From assembly GCF_003050935.1 (NCBI RefSeq), contig NZ_QAOX01000005.1, positions 62,001 to 126,000 of the forward strand: 64,000 nt of DNA, given 5' to 3'. Shown here one piece after another: positions 8,923 to 17,374 of this stretch (positions are counted from its first letter, which is position 1; each line of letters starts with the position of its first letter). The notes below the pieces were generated by a model. That model was not told where the DNA came from, did no database searches, and saw nothing but the letters and a program-made list of their open reading frames with translations. A program made the translations under genes and the position numbers. Source of the stretch: Luteibacter sp. OK325 (GTDB lineage: Bacteria; Pseudomonadota; Gammaproteobacteria; Xanthomonadales; Rhodanobacteraceae).

Positions 8923-9623
8923 GGGATCTCTCCGGGTATCACTTCACGCAGCGCCTCGAGGATCAGCGCCACGACTGCCTCCGGCGCCGTGAGGCTGGGC
9001 GTGTGATCGACGGGCAATGCCCGCACGTGGGCGCCCATGCGTTCGGCCATGAAGCGCTGGATGGGCTCGATGATCATGCGGTCCTGCTCGGCGAGCAGAT
9101 ACCAGGTCGGGATGTCCTTCCACAGGGGGCGACCGACAGGTGCCGTGATGCAGGCGGGCGAGATCGGGCGCTGGGTCGCCGATGACAGTGCCTGGTCTTC
9201 CTGCGATGCGTTCTGCGCGAATGCCGACGCGAATGCCTCGTCCGGCAACCAGATCAAGCCGTGGCTATCCGGCGCGAGCTTCGGCGCCAGCGGGTGCGGT
9301 TCGTTGCGATAGAACACGTCCGCTACGGTTTCACCTTCATCGGGCGCGAGAGCGGCGACGTAGACAAGGGCCTTTACCTTGGGACTGCTTACGGAACCGA
9401 TCACGGCGCCGGCATACGCGTGCCCCACGAGGACAACAGGGCCGTCGACGCGCTCGAGACTGCGCTCAACTGCGCTCACGTCGTCCGAGAGGCTCGTCAG
9501 CGGAACAGGCGCTGAAACCGCCTCGATGCTTGCGTTGCTCAAAAGGGCGATGACCTTGGCCCAGCTTGAGCCATCGGCCCACGCGCCGGGAACGAGAACG
9601 ACCTGGGTGTTTTGCCTGGACAT
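8907..9623 (-). CDS. Alpha/beta-hydrolase fold protein, nucleophile replaced
   Basis: A 238-residue alpha/beta-hydrolase of the short esterase-like type (VVLVPGAWADGSSW at the N-terminus). The nucleophile elbow, usually G-x-S-x-G, reads G-H-A-Y-A-G, so the catalytic Ser is Ala. The acid region (LLAEQDRM) and a C-terminal His (DHTPSL) remain. The same fold occurs in non-hydrolytic roles such as cofactor-free oxygenation or binding, but activity here is unknown. It is the first gene of a two-gene operon with the SDR-like gene and divergent from the CGNR regulator across 134 bp. Confidence 0.85.
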   Translation of the reverse strand: MSRQNTQVVLVPGAWADGSSWAKVIALLSNASIEAVSAPVPLTSLSDDVSAVERSLERVDGPVVLVGHAYAGAVIGSVSSPKVKALVYVAALAPDEGETVADVFYRNEPHPLAPKLAPDSHGLIWLPDEAFASAFAQNASQEDQALSSATQRPISPACITAPVGRPLWKDIPTWYLLAEQDRMIIEPIQRFMAERMGAHVRALPVDHTPSLTAPEAVVALILEALREVIPGEIPCQSP

Positions 9624-9757
9624 GGGAGTTCCTCCGGTGCCTTGCGAGACGATGATGATGTAACCATATTGAGTGACGTAGAAAGGTTATTCTTGTCTAT
9701 GTAACTTGTCAACGCCAATTAAGACGGTTACCTTGACCTCGCCAATCGAGAGATCCC

Positions 9758-10369
9758 ATGTCAGCACCGACCCCCGCGATGTTTATTGCCGATGCCACCG
9801 GCCTGGATTTCCTCAACTCCATAGCCACGCCCGTGAACGCCACTGTCGACTGGATCGACAACGGTGAAGGATTGCTTGACTGGCTTGAACAGGCTGGTCT
9901 GGTGCCGTCCGACGTACTGGCAGCCATGCGAGGCGGCGCGATGCCAGGCGAACTCGATGCTCTGGCAGGACAGGCTCGTGATCTGCGCGAGTGGTTCCGG
10001 GGCTTTGTCCTCGCGAACAAGGGCCAGGCACTGACCGCCGCAAGCCTTCATCAGCTGGATCGACTCAATGCGCTGCTCGCCCGGGATGAAGGCTTCGGAC
10101 GCGTCGTCGCCCGGGAGTCGGGCGTTATAGGCTTTGAAAGGGTGCGCCGCTGGACGTCGCCGGAATCGCTACTGCTTCCCGTCGGCGAGGCGATGGCGAA
10201 GCTGGTGTCCGAAGAAGACTTCTCGTACGTAAAAGCCTGCGAAGGCCCCACATGCACCCTGTTGTTTGCCGATCACACGCGGGGCCACGTGCGCCGCTGG
10301 TGCAGCATGTCGGCGTGCGGCAATCGGGCCAAGCAACTCGCTCATCGACAGCGAGCGCGGGTGACCTGA
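9758..10369 (+). CDS. ABATE/CGNR zinc-finger putative regulator
   Basis: A 203-residue protein with an N-terminal ABATE-like domain (LDFLNSIA near residue 16) and a C-terminal CGNR zinc finger: C-x4-C in CEGPTC, then RRWCSMSACGNRAK. CGNR proteins are thought to be DNA-binding regulators. Its position divergent from the hydrolase/SDR-like pair suggests it regulates that pair. It is preceded by a GAGAG ribosome site. The intergenic region contains several TAACC/GGTTA half-sites (around 9660-9665, 9685-9689 and 9726-9731) that could be its operators. Confidence 0.88.
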   Translation: MSAPTPAMFIADATGLDFLNSIATPVNATVDWIDNGEGLLDWLEQAGLVPSDVLAAMRGGAMPGELDALAGQARDLREWFRGFVLANKGQALTAASLHQLDRLNALLARDEGFGRVVARESGVIGFERVRRWTSPESLLLPVGEAMAKLVSEEDFSYVKACEGPTCTLLFADHTRGHVRRWCSMSACGNRAKQLAHRQRARVT

Positions 10370-10391
10370 TAAGACGGTTGCTGAAGCCGGC

Positions 10392-10790
10392 TCAGTGTTC
10401 GCTTCGACCGGCGTCCTGAGCCTGGGTCACCAGAACCGACACGTCACTAGTCGTTAGTACCTTCAACTCCGCGAATGCCAGATCCGACGCGTGTCGATCA
10501 CCGTTTCCCTCGCCATTCAACTTCATGCCGCCGTCCGGCGTCACTAAAAAAATGAAGTAGAACGGCGCCGCCGGATTACCCTCCTGCGTGACAACGACGA
10601 GTGATCGGGAATCGTCGCATGCGTAGAGGAGCCATTCGCTCCCGCCATAGGTCTTCTTCAATGGACCGCTGGTGCAGGAGAGCTTGGGTTTGGCCGGTTG
10701 GTCCGATGTCGTCGGCGCGTCGGTGGCGTATGAGGCGCCCGCAATGAGGAAAAGAACTGCCAGGAAAGCGTATTGCGCGAAATCTTTCAC
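10392..10790 (-). CDS. Small exported protein, unknown function
   Basis: A 132-residue protein starting at a GTG (VKDFAQYAFL). It has an N-terminal signal peptide (AFLAVLFLIAGASYA), a short Pro/Thr/Lys-rich linker, then a domain with two Cys residues (LSCTSGPLKK and LYACDDSR) that may form a disulfide. I do not recognise the domain. The start overlaps the stop of the preceding membrane-protein gene as GTGA (4 bp), indicating translational coupling. The longer in-frame extension upstream is antisense noise overlapping that gene. Confidence 0.7.
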   Translation of the reverse strand: MKDFAQYAFLAVLFLIAGASYATDAPTTSDQPAKPKLSCTSGPLKKTYGGSEWLLYACDDSRSLVVVTQEGNPAAPFYFIFLVTPDGGMKLNGEGNGDRHASDLAFAELKVLTTSDVSVLVTQAQDAGRSEH

Positions 10791-11323
10791 CGTTCGACCG
10801 CCTGTTCGGAGTTCCGGGACGTGCGCTCCTGGCGAAGCAGCCAGCGAGCGATCGGGTAGGCGCAGCGCACAAAGAATCCAGCGAGAACGATCTGCAGGAT
10901 ATTGATCGCGACGCTTAGCTTTCCACCACTTCCGAGCCATCTGAAGGCGGACTCGCCGCTCTCCGAGGCAAACGCCACGGCGTTGATCCAGAGCCTGATC
11001 AGGGGAAGGAGTGCTTCCTTTAGCCACCACAAGCCCATGAGCATGCAGCCAACGGCCAGCAGGTCGGCAGTCGAAGGCGTCACGTTCTCCATCTTTCCGA
11101 GGCCGGAGACAAGCCACCGTGAAAGCGGGCCACTCATGACCCAGACGACCGCGGCCATCGCCACGAACAGCGCGACAAGAGACAGGCCCAGCAAGGACGG
11201 ATTCCCCCACTCAGCGGTCATCCTCTTCAATGCCTGCGCCGTCCAGAAAAGCTGGAATGCCGCCAGGCACAGCCAGAGGGCGAACAACCTCAAACCGACT
11301 GCAACGATCTGTCTTGCCGTCAC
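10787..11323 (-). CDS. Small multi-pass membrane protein, unknown
   Basis: A 178-residue hydrophobic protein with about four membrane helices (FALWLCLAAFQLFW, SLVALFVAMAAVVWVM, LAVGCMLMGLWWL, INILQIVLAGFFV). The GTG start at 11323 follows GGGGAAA; longer in-frame starts give a non-hydrophobic, implausible leader. It is coupled by a 4-bp GTGA overlap to the exported protein downstream. The two form an operon of unknown function, divergent from the NAD-binding protein at 11610. Confidence 0.7.
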   Translation of the reverse strand: MTARQIVAVGLRLFALWLCLAAFQLFWTAQALKRMTAEWGNPSLLGLSLVALFVAMAAVVWVMSGPLSRWLVSGLGKMENVTPSTADLLAVGCMLMGLWWLKEALLPLIRLWINAVAFASESGESAFRWLGSGGKLSVAINILQIVLAGFFVRCAYPIARWLLRQERTSRNSEQAVER

Positions 11324-11609
11324 GCCCTTTCCCCTGAGGCCGATCCCCGCAGATCCTGCTGCGCTTTCATGATCACGTTCAATGCCGACATCTCTCCCTC
11401 CCCCGTTGCGCCGTGCTGCCCAGACGCGTCCATGGGCGGAGCTTGCCGACGCCTGGGTCAATTCGCAAGCGACGTGCCGATTCGTAAGAACTTGCCAGCC
11501 ATAAGAGAATCGATTGGTGCCTCTATGGAACCAGTCCGGTGCAGCCGCAGGACCTACTGGCCGCGCGACGGCGCACGTAGCATCGACTGGCACGCTGAGC
11601 GAGGTAGAT

Positions 11610-12374
11610 ATGAACATCCTGGTTGTCGGTGGTTACGGCCTGGTCGGCAGGAACGTTGTCGCGCGGCTGCGCTCAGCGGGACACGTGACCACTGCCGTCT
11701 CGCGCTCGACAGGTGTCGACCTGACGACCGGCAAGGGGCTGGCGCAGGCATTGAGCGGCGTAGACGTCGTCGTCGATGTCAGCAACGCGTCTTCGTTCAA
11801 TGACATTTCCGCGTTCGAGTTCTTCAAGGTCGCCATCGAGAACCTCCTGATGGCGGAGGCCGAGGCGGGTGTGGGCCACCACGTTTCGCTCTCGGTGGTC
11901 GGGACCGGCCTGATCGACGACAGTCACTACCTGCGCGGCAAGGCACTGCAGGAAGAACTCATCCAGCGCTCGGGCATTCCATTTACCGTCGTCCAGGCGA
12001 CCCAGTTCTATGAGTTCCTGGTCGACATCGTCAGCTCGGCCATTCGCGACCAGACCGTACGACTGTCTTCGGCCTTCATCCAGCCTGTCGCGTCAGACGA
12101 TGTCGCAGCGGTCATCGCCCATGCGGCGGTGTCGCCAGCTGTCAACGGATCGATCCAGGTGGCCGGTCCCAACCGCGAGCGTCTGTTCGAGATCGTGCAA
12201 CGGTTCCTTCTCGATATCGAGGCACCTTGTGAGGTGATCCTCGATGCGGATGCGCCGTACTTCGGCGCGGTGCTGAGTGAACGCGTCCTGCTGCCGCGAG
12301 CGGACGCACGCCTGGGCGCGCGCTGCTTCCAGGAATGGCTCGACCAGTCGGAGTATGCGCGCGTCGGCTGGTAG
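11610..12374 (+). CDS. NAD(P)-binding atypical SDR (NmrA-like)
   Basis: A 254-residue Rossmann protein beginning MNILVVGGYGLVG, a G-G-x-G-x-x-G dinucleotide site. The later pattern (SLSVVGTG, then ATQFYEFL) resembles NmrA/extended SDR sugar-epimerase-like proteins. There is no obvious Y-x-x-x-K motif. The start at 11610 is chosen because the Rossmann strand begins directly there; an upstream ATG at 11514 adds 32 unstructured residues. It may bind NAD(P)H as a sensor or reduce a small substrate. It converges on the DUF899 gene. Confidence 0.82.
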   Translation: MNILVVGGYGLVGRNVVARLRSAGHVTTAVSRSTGVDLTTGKGLAQALSGVDVVVDVSNASSFNDISAFEFFKVAIENLLMAEAEAGVGHHVSLSVVGTGLIDDSHYLRGKALQEELIQRSGIPFTVVQATQFYEFLVDIVSSAIRDQTVRLSSAFIQPVASDDVAAVIAHAAVSPAVNGSIQVAGPNRERLFEIVQRFLLDIEAPCEVILDADAPYFGAVLSERVLLPRADARLGARCFQEWLDQSEYARVGW

Positions 12375-12379
12375 CCGTC

Positions 12380-13165
12380 CTAACCGCAGCACGAGCGGGA
12401 ACGCGGCTCACGGTATTCGTCGTGGCGCTGCCACCACGCCCCGGTCTCATTGCGACCGTTGGGTGCGCGGTCTAGCCACTGATACATGCCCCACACCCCA
12501 TCCAATCCGCGCGCGTACGTCGAGTACGCGTGGTAAACCACGCCATCTTCGAACACAAACGTGCTCAGGCCAGGTCGGTCGCACGTATACGTGGCAGCGT
12601 CGGTTCCGCAGGTGGCCGCGAATTGGGCGACCGGCTCCGGAACCGTCGTGGCGTCCATCGGATGCGTGCCACGCTGGTAGTTGTATTCGATATCGCCGTT
12701 ACGCTGCTGCGCTTCGGTCACCGCCACGTTGAAGTCGAAGTTGAAATCGTCACCGCCGGACGAGGCCCACGGGAAGGTCCAGCCCATGCGCTTCCTGTAC
12801 GCCTGGAGCTTTGCCAACGGTGCCCGCGACACGGCAACCAGAGACACATCGTGGTTGGCCAGATGGACGGCGATGCCGTTGAAGCCATCCGCTATCGCCG
12901 AGCATGAGGGGCAACCGGCGGCATAGTCGGGCCCGAACATGAAGTGATAGACGAGAAGCTGGGAGCGGCCGGCAAACAGGTCAGTCAGGGAGCGCGTGCC
13001 CTCGTCGGTGTCGAAGCGATAGGCCTTCTCCACCGGTACCCACGGTAGCGCCTGCCGCTGCCTTGCGACGGCATCACTGCGCCGGGTCAGCGCCTTCTCC
13101 TCTTCCAGCAATGCCAGCCGCGCCTTTAGCCACGTTTCATGGGTTCCAACGGTATGGCTGGTCAT
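12380..13165 (-). CDS. DUF899 thioredoxin-like protein
   Basis: A 261-residue DUF899 family protein with a predicted thioredoxin-like fold. It contains a CxxC (C-P-S-C) after the YHFMFGPDY motif and the family tail motif (YSTYARGLDGVWGMYQWLD). The start at 13165 (MTSHTVG) follows GGAGA. The same frame extends upstream to 13759, but that part is antisense to the divergent regulator and is rejected. It is divergent from a winged-helix regulator across 81 bp. A second DUF899 gene lies at 35271. Enzymatic role unknown. Confidence 0.88.
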   Translation of the reverse strand: MTSHTVGTHETWLKARLALLEEEKALTRRSDAVARQRQALPWVPVEKAYRFDTDEGTRSLTDLFAGRSQLLVYHFMFGPDYAAGCPSCSAIADGFNGIAVHLANHDVSLVAVSRAPLAKLQAYRKRMGWTFPWASSGGDDFNFDFNVAVTEAQQRNGDIEYNYQRGTHPMDATTVPEPVAQFAATCGTDAATYTCDRPGLSTFVFEDGVVYHAYSTYARGLDGVWGMYQWLDRAPNGRNETGAWWQRHDEYREPRSRSCCG

Positions 13166-13246
13166 CGCTGCGGTCTCCTCGGGGTCGTGCGCTAGAGTAG
13201 GTCCGACTCGTTCGGGATGGGGAGTGACAAGCGTGGCGGGATTCCG

Positions 13247-14467
13247 ATGGACTCGCTGATCACGGCCGCGGCGCGTGCGCTCGCCGGGGGCGATCCCCTT
13301 GGCGCCTTGAACCGGGTCGCCTTGCGCGACGATGCGCCTGCCCTGGCCTTGCGCGGTATCGCCATGGCGCAGCTCGGCGACTTTGCCCGGGCATCCGCGC
13401 TTGTACGGCGAGCTGCGCGCGCCTTCGGAGCGAAAGAGCCTGTCGCCCGCGCCCGATGCATCGTGGCCGAAGCGGAGATCGCCCTTGCCTCCCGCAACCT
13501 CGGCTGGCCGACAAAGGCACTCGATGTTGCACGAGTCACGCTCGAAGCGCGCGGCGACCGCGTCAATGCCGCGCATGCGCGCTACCTGGAGAGCCGGCGA
13601 GCGCTGCTGATCGGACGCGTCGACGAAGCGGATGGCGCTCTCGCCACGCTCGATGTTGCGTCCCTGCCACCCGCCTTGATGGCGGCTTGCCAACTGGTCG
13701 CAGCGGGCATTGCCATGCATCGCGTGCGGGCGAGTGATGCGCGCGCCGCGCTTTCGCACGCACGCGACGCTGCGCGAGCGGCCGGTATTCCTGCTCTCAT
13801 CGCTGAAGTCGAGAGTGCGTCGATCACCCTCGATTCGCCGGTGGCACGTCTGCTTGCGCGAGACAAGGAGCTGTCGCTTCGTCTCGATGACGTCGAAGCG
13901 CTACTGGTGTCTCGTGCCCTCATCGTGGACGCGTGCCGCAACGTCGCGCGACATGCAGGCACCGTCGCATCGTTCGCGACTCGCCCTGTCTTGTTCGCCC
14001 TCGTACGGGCCATGGCGCAAGCGTGGCCGGCCGATGTGTCCAGGGAAACACTGATTGCCGGTGTGTTTCGCACGAAGCATCCCGACGAGTCGCATCGCGC
14101 ACGGCTACGCGTCGAAATGGGGCGACTGCGCGACCTGTTGCGACCACTGGCCGATGTACAGGCGACCAAATGCGGCTTCGTGCTGATCCCGCGCGACACG
14201 GACGAGGTGGTGGTGCTCGCCCGTCCCATCGACGAGGTCCACGCCACCCTGCTCGCCTTTCTGGCCGATGGTGAGGCCTGGTCGAGCTCCGCTCTCGCGC
14301 TGGCTCTCGGCGCCAGCCAACGCAGCGTGCAACGCGGTCTGGAGTCACTTTCCGCAGCGGGAAAAGTGCAGTCGTTCGGCGGCGGGCGGGCGCGCCGATG
14401 GATAGCGCCGGCTCTCCCCGGATTCGCGACGACGTTGTTACTCACCACCCCGCTGCCCGGTGATTAG
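13247..14467 (+). CDS. Large helix-turn-helix regulator-like protein
   Basis: A 406-residue protein. The N-terminal two thirds is an Ala-rich helical, TPR-like array (paired helices, residues about 1-210). The C-terminal third resembles DNA-binding winged-helix segments: VSRETLIAGVFRTK with RLRVEMGRLRDLLRPLA, and a final HTH (ALALGASQRSVQRGLESLSAAG). It may be a transcriptional regulator with a helical sensor domain. The start at 13247 (MDSLITAA) is preferred over an ATG ten codons upstream. It is followed after 9 bp by the beta-propeller gene, probably as an operon. Confidence 0.72.
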   Translation: MDSLITAAARALAGGDPLGALNRVALRDDAPALALRGIAMAQLGDFARASALVRRAARAFGAKEPVARARCIVAEAEIALASRNLGWPTKALDVARVTLEARGDRVNAAHARYLESRRALLIGRVDEADGALATLDVASLPPALMAACQLVAAGIAMHRVRASDARAALSHARDAARAAGIPALIAEVESASITLDSPVARLLARDKELSLRLDDVEALLVSRALIVDACRNVARHAGTVASFATRPVLFALVRAMAQAWPADVSRETLIAGVFRTKHPDESHRARLRVEMGRLRDLLRPLADVQATKCGFVLIPRDTDEVVVLARPIDEVHATLLAFLADGEAWSSSALALALGASQRSVQRGLESLSAAGKVQSFGGGRARRWIAPALPGFATTLLLTTPLPGD

Positions 14468-14476
14468 GATGAGGCC

Positions 14477-15109
14477 ATGAAAACAAAAGCAGCTCAGGTT
14501 TTACGCGAGTACGGTCCCTTCCCGGGTGTCGACAAGGTGGCTGGCGTGACGTTCGATGGCGAGCACGTATGGCTCGCTTCCGGAGGCCAGTTGCGAGCCC
14601 TCGACCCGGAAAGCGGTGAGATCGTGCGGTCGATCGACGTGGCCGCCCACGCGGGCACAGCCTTCGACGGCACACACCTGTTCCAGCTTGCCGAGGATCG
14701 CATCCAGAAGGTCGATCCGAAGACGGGGCAGGTGCTGGCCATCATCCCGGCGCCCGGCAACGGTGGCGACTCCGGCATGGCATGGGCCGAAGGAACGTTG
14801 TGGGTGGGCGAATACCGGAACCGGAAGATCCATCAGATCGACCCCGAGACGGGCCGGATCCTTCGCAGCATCGACTCCAACCGCTTCGTCACGGGCGTCA
14901 CCTGGGTCGATGGCGAGCTATGGCACGCCACCTGGGAAGATGACGCCAGCGAACTGCGCCATATCGATCCTCAATCCGGCGAGGTGATCGAGAGCCTGGC
15001 CATGCCGACGGGTGCCGGCGTATCCGGACTCGAATCCGACGGGAAGGATCGGTTCTTCTGTGGTGGTGGTGACAGTGGCAAGGTCAGGGCAGTGAGGCGC
15101 GCGCGGTAA
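14477..15109 (+). CDS. Beta-propeller repeat protein (glutaminyl cyclase-like)
   Basis: A 210-residue protein built from repeated propeller blades with a recurring pattern of W/G, I-D-P-x-T/S-G (LDPESGEIV, VDPKTGQVL, IDPETGRIL, IDPQSGEVI). The repeats resemble YncE/Vgb or glutamine-cyclotransferase-like propellers. There is no signal peptide, so it is expected to be cytoplasmic. It starts 9 bp after the regulator gene, so the two probably share a transcript. The ligand is unknown. Confidence 0.75.
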   Translation: MKTKAAQVLREYGPFPGVDKVAGVTFDGEHVWLASGGQLRALDPESGEIVRSIDVAAHAGTAFDGTHLFQLAEDRIQKVDPKTGQVLAIIPAPGNGGDSGMAWAEGTLWVGEYRNRKIHQIDPETGRILRSIDSNRFVTGVTWVDGELWHATWEDDASELRHIDPQSGEVIESLAMPTGAGVSGLESDGKDRFFCGGGDSGKVRAVRRAR

Positions 15110-15131
15110 CCTCGAAGGTCACGAGTCGACG

Positions 15132-16037
15132 CTACGCATCGCCCTCCAGCTCGGCAGCGATGAAGTCAACGAAGGTGCGCGCCGCCATGCGGGTGGCGCG
15201 CCCCAAGGGAAAATACGCATGGACAGGCAGGTCCGCCATCCTCCATTCGGGAAGAAGCTGGGTGAGTGCTCCGCTATCGAAGTCCCGGCGACACGCCCAT
15301 GAGGTCGTCGAGGTAATGCCAAGGCCGCCCACGGCCGCAGCGAGCGCACCTTCGGTATCGTTGGTCGATAGATTCGGTTCCACGTCGACCGAGATCGACT
15401 CGCTATCGCGCTCGAAGTGCCACGAGCTGACGTGCATGCCGGCCGGCCCGCGAACGATGCGATGGCCCGGAATATCCTCGGGACGGCCCGGCGTTCCGCA
15501 GCGCGCCAGGTAGGTCGGTGAGGCGACGATGACGCGATGCATTGTCCCGATCAGTCGGGCGGTGCCACCGGAGTCGGGGAGGGGCCCCACGCGAATGCCG
15601 ACATCTACCGCCTCGCGGACCATGTCCTGACGCTTGTCGTCGAGAAGCAGCTCCACCTGGAGCATCGGATGGCGCTCCGTGAAGATGGACAGCCGCGGTA
15701 TGACCACCCGGATGGCCAGCGTGGACGGCATGCCCACGCGGAGCACGCCACGCAACTCACCCGTCTCGCGCACACTGTTCTCGGCATCCTCGATGGCCGC
15801 AAGGATCGGCTCCATGCGCGCAAGAAACTCCAGGCCGGCCTCGGTGGGGACCACGGCGCGGGTGGTGCGCGACAGCAGGCGCGCGCCGAGGCTGGCCTCC
15901 AGCTCGGCCACCATGCGCGACACCTGCGACTGGGCCAGTCCGCTCTCACGGGCGGCCGCGGAAAAGCTGCCGAGCCGGGCGACGCGGGTGTAGAGCCGGA
16001 ACGTGAGGATGTCCTTCAAGGTGCCCCCGGCATTCAT
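15132..16037 (-). CDS. LysR family transcriptional regulator
   Basis: A 301-residue LysR protein. The HTH lies at about residues 22-45 (SFSAAARESGLAQSQVSRMVAE is its core), followed by a substrate-binding domain. The C-terminal part (SSWHFERDSESISVDVEP) resembles CrgA/AaeR-like members. It is divergent from the split-borosin operon across about 184 bp, so it is the most likely local regulator of that operon, though this is inferred from position only. It converges on the beta-propeller gene with a gap of 22 bp. Confidence 0.92.
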   Translation of the reverse strand: MNAGGTLKDILTFRLYTRVARLGSFSAAARESGLAQSQVSRMVAELEASLGARLLSRTTRAVVPTEAGLEFLARMEPILAAIEDAENSVRETGELRGVLRVGMPSTLAIRVVIPRLSIFTERHPMLQVELLLDDKRQDMVREAVDVGIRVGPLPDSGGTARLIGTMHRVIVASPTYLARCGTPGRPEDIPGHRIVRGPAGMHVSSWHFERDSESISVDVEPNLSTNDTEGALAAAVGGLGITSTTSWACRRDFDSGALTQLLPEWRMADLPVHAYFPLGRATRMAARTFVDFIAAELEGDA

Positions 16038-16153
16038 GCGCAGCCAGCATGGATGCTAGCGGGGACGTGCCAGCTATGCCAGTTCGGTATAGGGCCCGTC
16101 GGGGCAGGAGACGCAATTTCGGCAACCGCCTTCCTGCACCGCCAGACCGCTCT

Positions 16154-16163
16154 TTCCTAGGAA
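16154..16163. promoter_or_regulatory. Palindrome upstream of borosin operon
   Basis: A perfect 10-bp palindrome (TTCCTAGGAA) lies 59 bp before the chosen methyltransferase start and inside the LysR-operon intergenic region. It may be an operator half-pair for the divergent LysR or another factor. No convincing -35/-10 pair could be fixed by eye. A 10-bp palindrome can occur by chance. Confidence 0.25.
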
Positions 16164-16221
16164 GAAGAGGTAGCTGCGGACGAGCGTGCTTCTGTCGCGG
16201 GACATCGCCTACTATCACACG

Positions 16222-17058
16222 ATGAATACACCGCTCGTGGCTCCCAGGAAAGATACGAACCAAGGCAGCCTTGCCGTCGTCGGCATGGGCATGACCCTGG
16301 GTTCCCACCTCACCCCGCTGGCCCGCAGCCACATAGAACAGGCCGATGTCATCTTTGCCGGCCTCTCGGACAACATCGTCGAGCAGTGGCTGGAACGCAT
16401 GCATCCGGACGTGCGCAGCCTGCAACCGTACTACCAGGAAGGTAAGTCGCGCCGGAAGACCTACGAGGAATGGGTCGACCTGATGATGACCGAGGTCCGG
16501 GCGGGCAAGCGCGTGTGTGGCGTGTTCTACGGTCACCCTGGAATCTTTGCCTGGTCGCCGCACAAGGTCATCGAGGTCGCGCGCGCCGAGGGCTTCCAGG
16601 CACATATGGAACCGGGTGTTTCGGCCGAGGACTGCTTGTATGCCGATCTGGGTATCGACCCGGGAACCGTCGGCTGCCAGCACTACGAAGCCGGTCAGTT
16701 GCTGTTTTACGAACGTCGCGTCGATCCCAGCGCCTATCTGGTGCTGTGGCAGGTCGGCCTCGTCGGCGATCGTTCGCTGGCCCGTTTCACGACTGGCGGC
16801 GCATATCGCCAGGTCCTGGTCGACGTGCTGAGCCAGGACTACCCGCTGGATCACGAGATCATCCTCTACCGCGCGGCCACATTACCCATCCAGCAGCCGC
16901 GCATCCGCCGTATCGCCCTGCGCGACCTGCCCCATGTCGACGTGCCCACCGAAGAGACGGTGGTCTTGCCGCCAGCCGCACCGCTGAAGGCAAACATGGC
17001 GATTCGCGAGCGGCTGGCCGCGCTCGACAAGCTGGAAAAGGAAGCATCGCTGGCGTAA
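16222..17058 (+). CDS. Split-borosin alpha-N-methyltransferase (TP-methylase fold)
   Basis: A 278-residue SAM-dependent tetrapyrrole-methylase-fold enzyme, read as a borosin peptide backbone N-methyltransferase. It shows an N-terminal nucleotide-binding strand and loop (SLAVVGMGMTLGSHLT), then the borosin-type patch Y70-Y71-x-x-G-K-x-R...T-Y81, the FYGHPG loop at 102-107, and PGVSAEDCLYADLGIDPG at 131-148. These match fungal OphMA and bacterial SonM families. Unlike OphMA it is not fused to its substrate; two small precursor-like genes follow. The start is uncertain: the ATG at 16222 lacks a strong ribosome site and a GTG at 16186 is possible. It heads a four-gene operon. Confidence 0.88.
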   Translation: MNTPLVAPRKDTNQGSLAVVGMGMTLGSHLTPLARSHIEQADVIFAGLSDNIVEQWLERMHPDVRSLQPYYQEGKSRRKTYEEWVDLMMTEVRAGKRVCGVFYGHPGIFAWSPHKVIEVARAEGFQAHMEPGVSAEDCLYADLGIDPGTVGCQHYEAGQLLFYERRVDPSAYLVLWQVGLVGDRSLARFTTGGAYRQVLVDVLSQDYPLDHEIILYRAATLPIQQPRIRRIALRDLPHVDVPTEETVVLPPAAPLKANMAIRERLAALDKLEKEASLA

Positions 17059-17106
17059 GCCAGATCATCCCTCTATCGCGCCCACAACCACAGGAAGGGT
17101 AAGCAC

Positions 17107-17328
17107 ATGCTGGATACCATCGATATGCTGGAAGCGATCGGTAGCGACGCCTCGCTGCGCCATGCGACGCCGAACGAACTAAGCGCATTCCTCGAACGAG
17201 AGCACGCTTCGCCGGCACTCACTTCCGCTGCCGCTTCCGGCGACAGCTCAGAGCTCTTTGCAGAGCTGGGGTACACCGTCATGCACGTACCGCAGGTCTC
17301 ACAGTATTTCTTCGGGACCACATCCTGA
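17107..17328 (+). CDS. Borosin precursor peptide A
   Basis: A 73-residue peptide. Residues 1 to about 54 form a helical borosin-binding-type leader (DMLEAIGSDASLRHATP, then ALTSAAASGDSSELFAELG); its A-x-S/T-G-D...L...L-G pattern resembles the Shewanella SonA leader. The C-terminal core candidate (YTVMHVPQVSQYFFGTTS) is hydrophobic and rich in beta-branched residues, suitable for backbone N-methylation. A strong GGAAGGG ribosome site precedes the ATG. It lies 48 bp after the methyltransferase and 46 bp before a paralogous peptide. The modified residues cannot be predicted from sequence alone. Confidence 0.82.
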   Translation: MLDTIDMLEAIGSDASLRHATPNELSAFLEREHASPALTSAAASGDSSELFAELGYTVMHVPQVSQYFFGTTS

Positions 17329-17374
17329 GATCTTCGTAATCGCGTTTTCATAGCCACAACAAACAGGGGACTAC

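Noticed and set aside
13166-13759. N-terminal extension of the DUF899 protein to 459 residues
   Set aside because: The extension is antisense to the divergent winged-helix gene; the DUF899 domain begins at the ATG with GGAGA at 13165.
16222-17058. Siroheme/cobalamin biosynthesis methylase
   Set aside because: The fold is the same, but no cobalamin or siroheme genes are near, the Y-Y-x-x-G-K-x-R / FYGHPG features fit borosin methyltransferases better, and precursor-like peptides follow directly.
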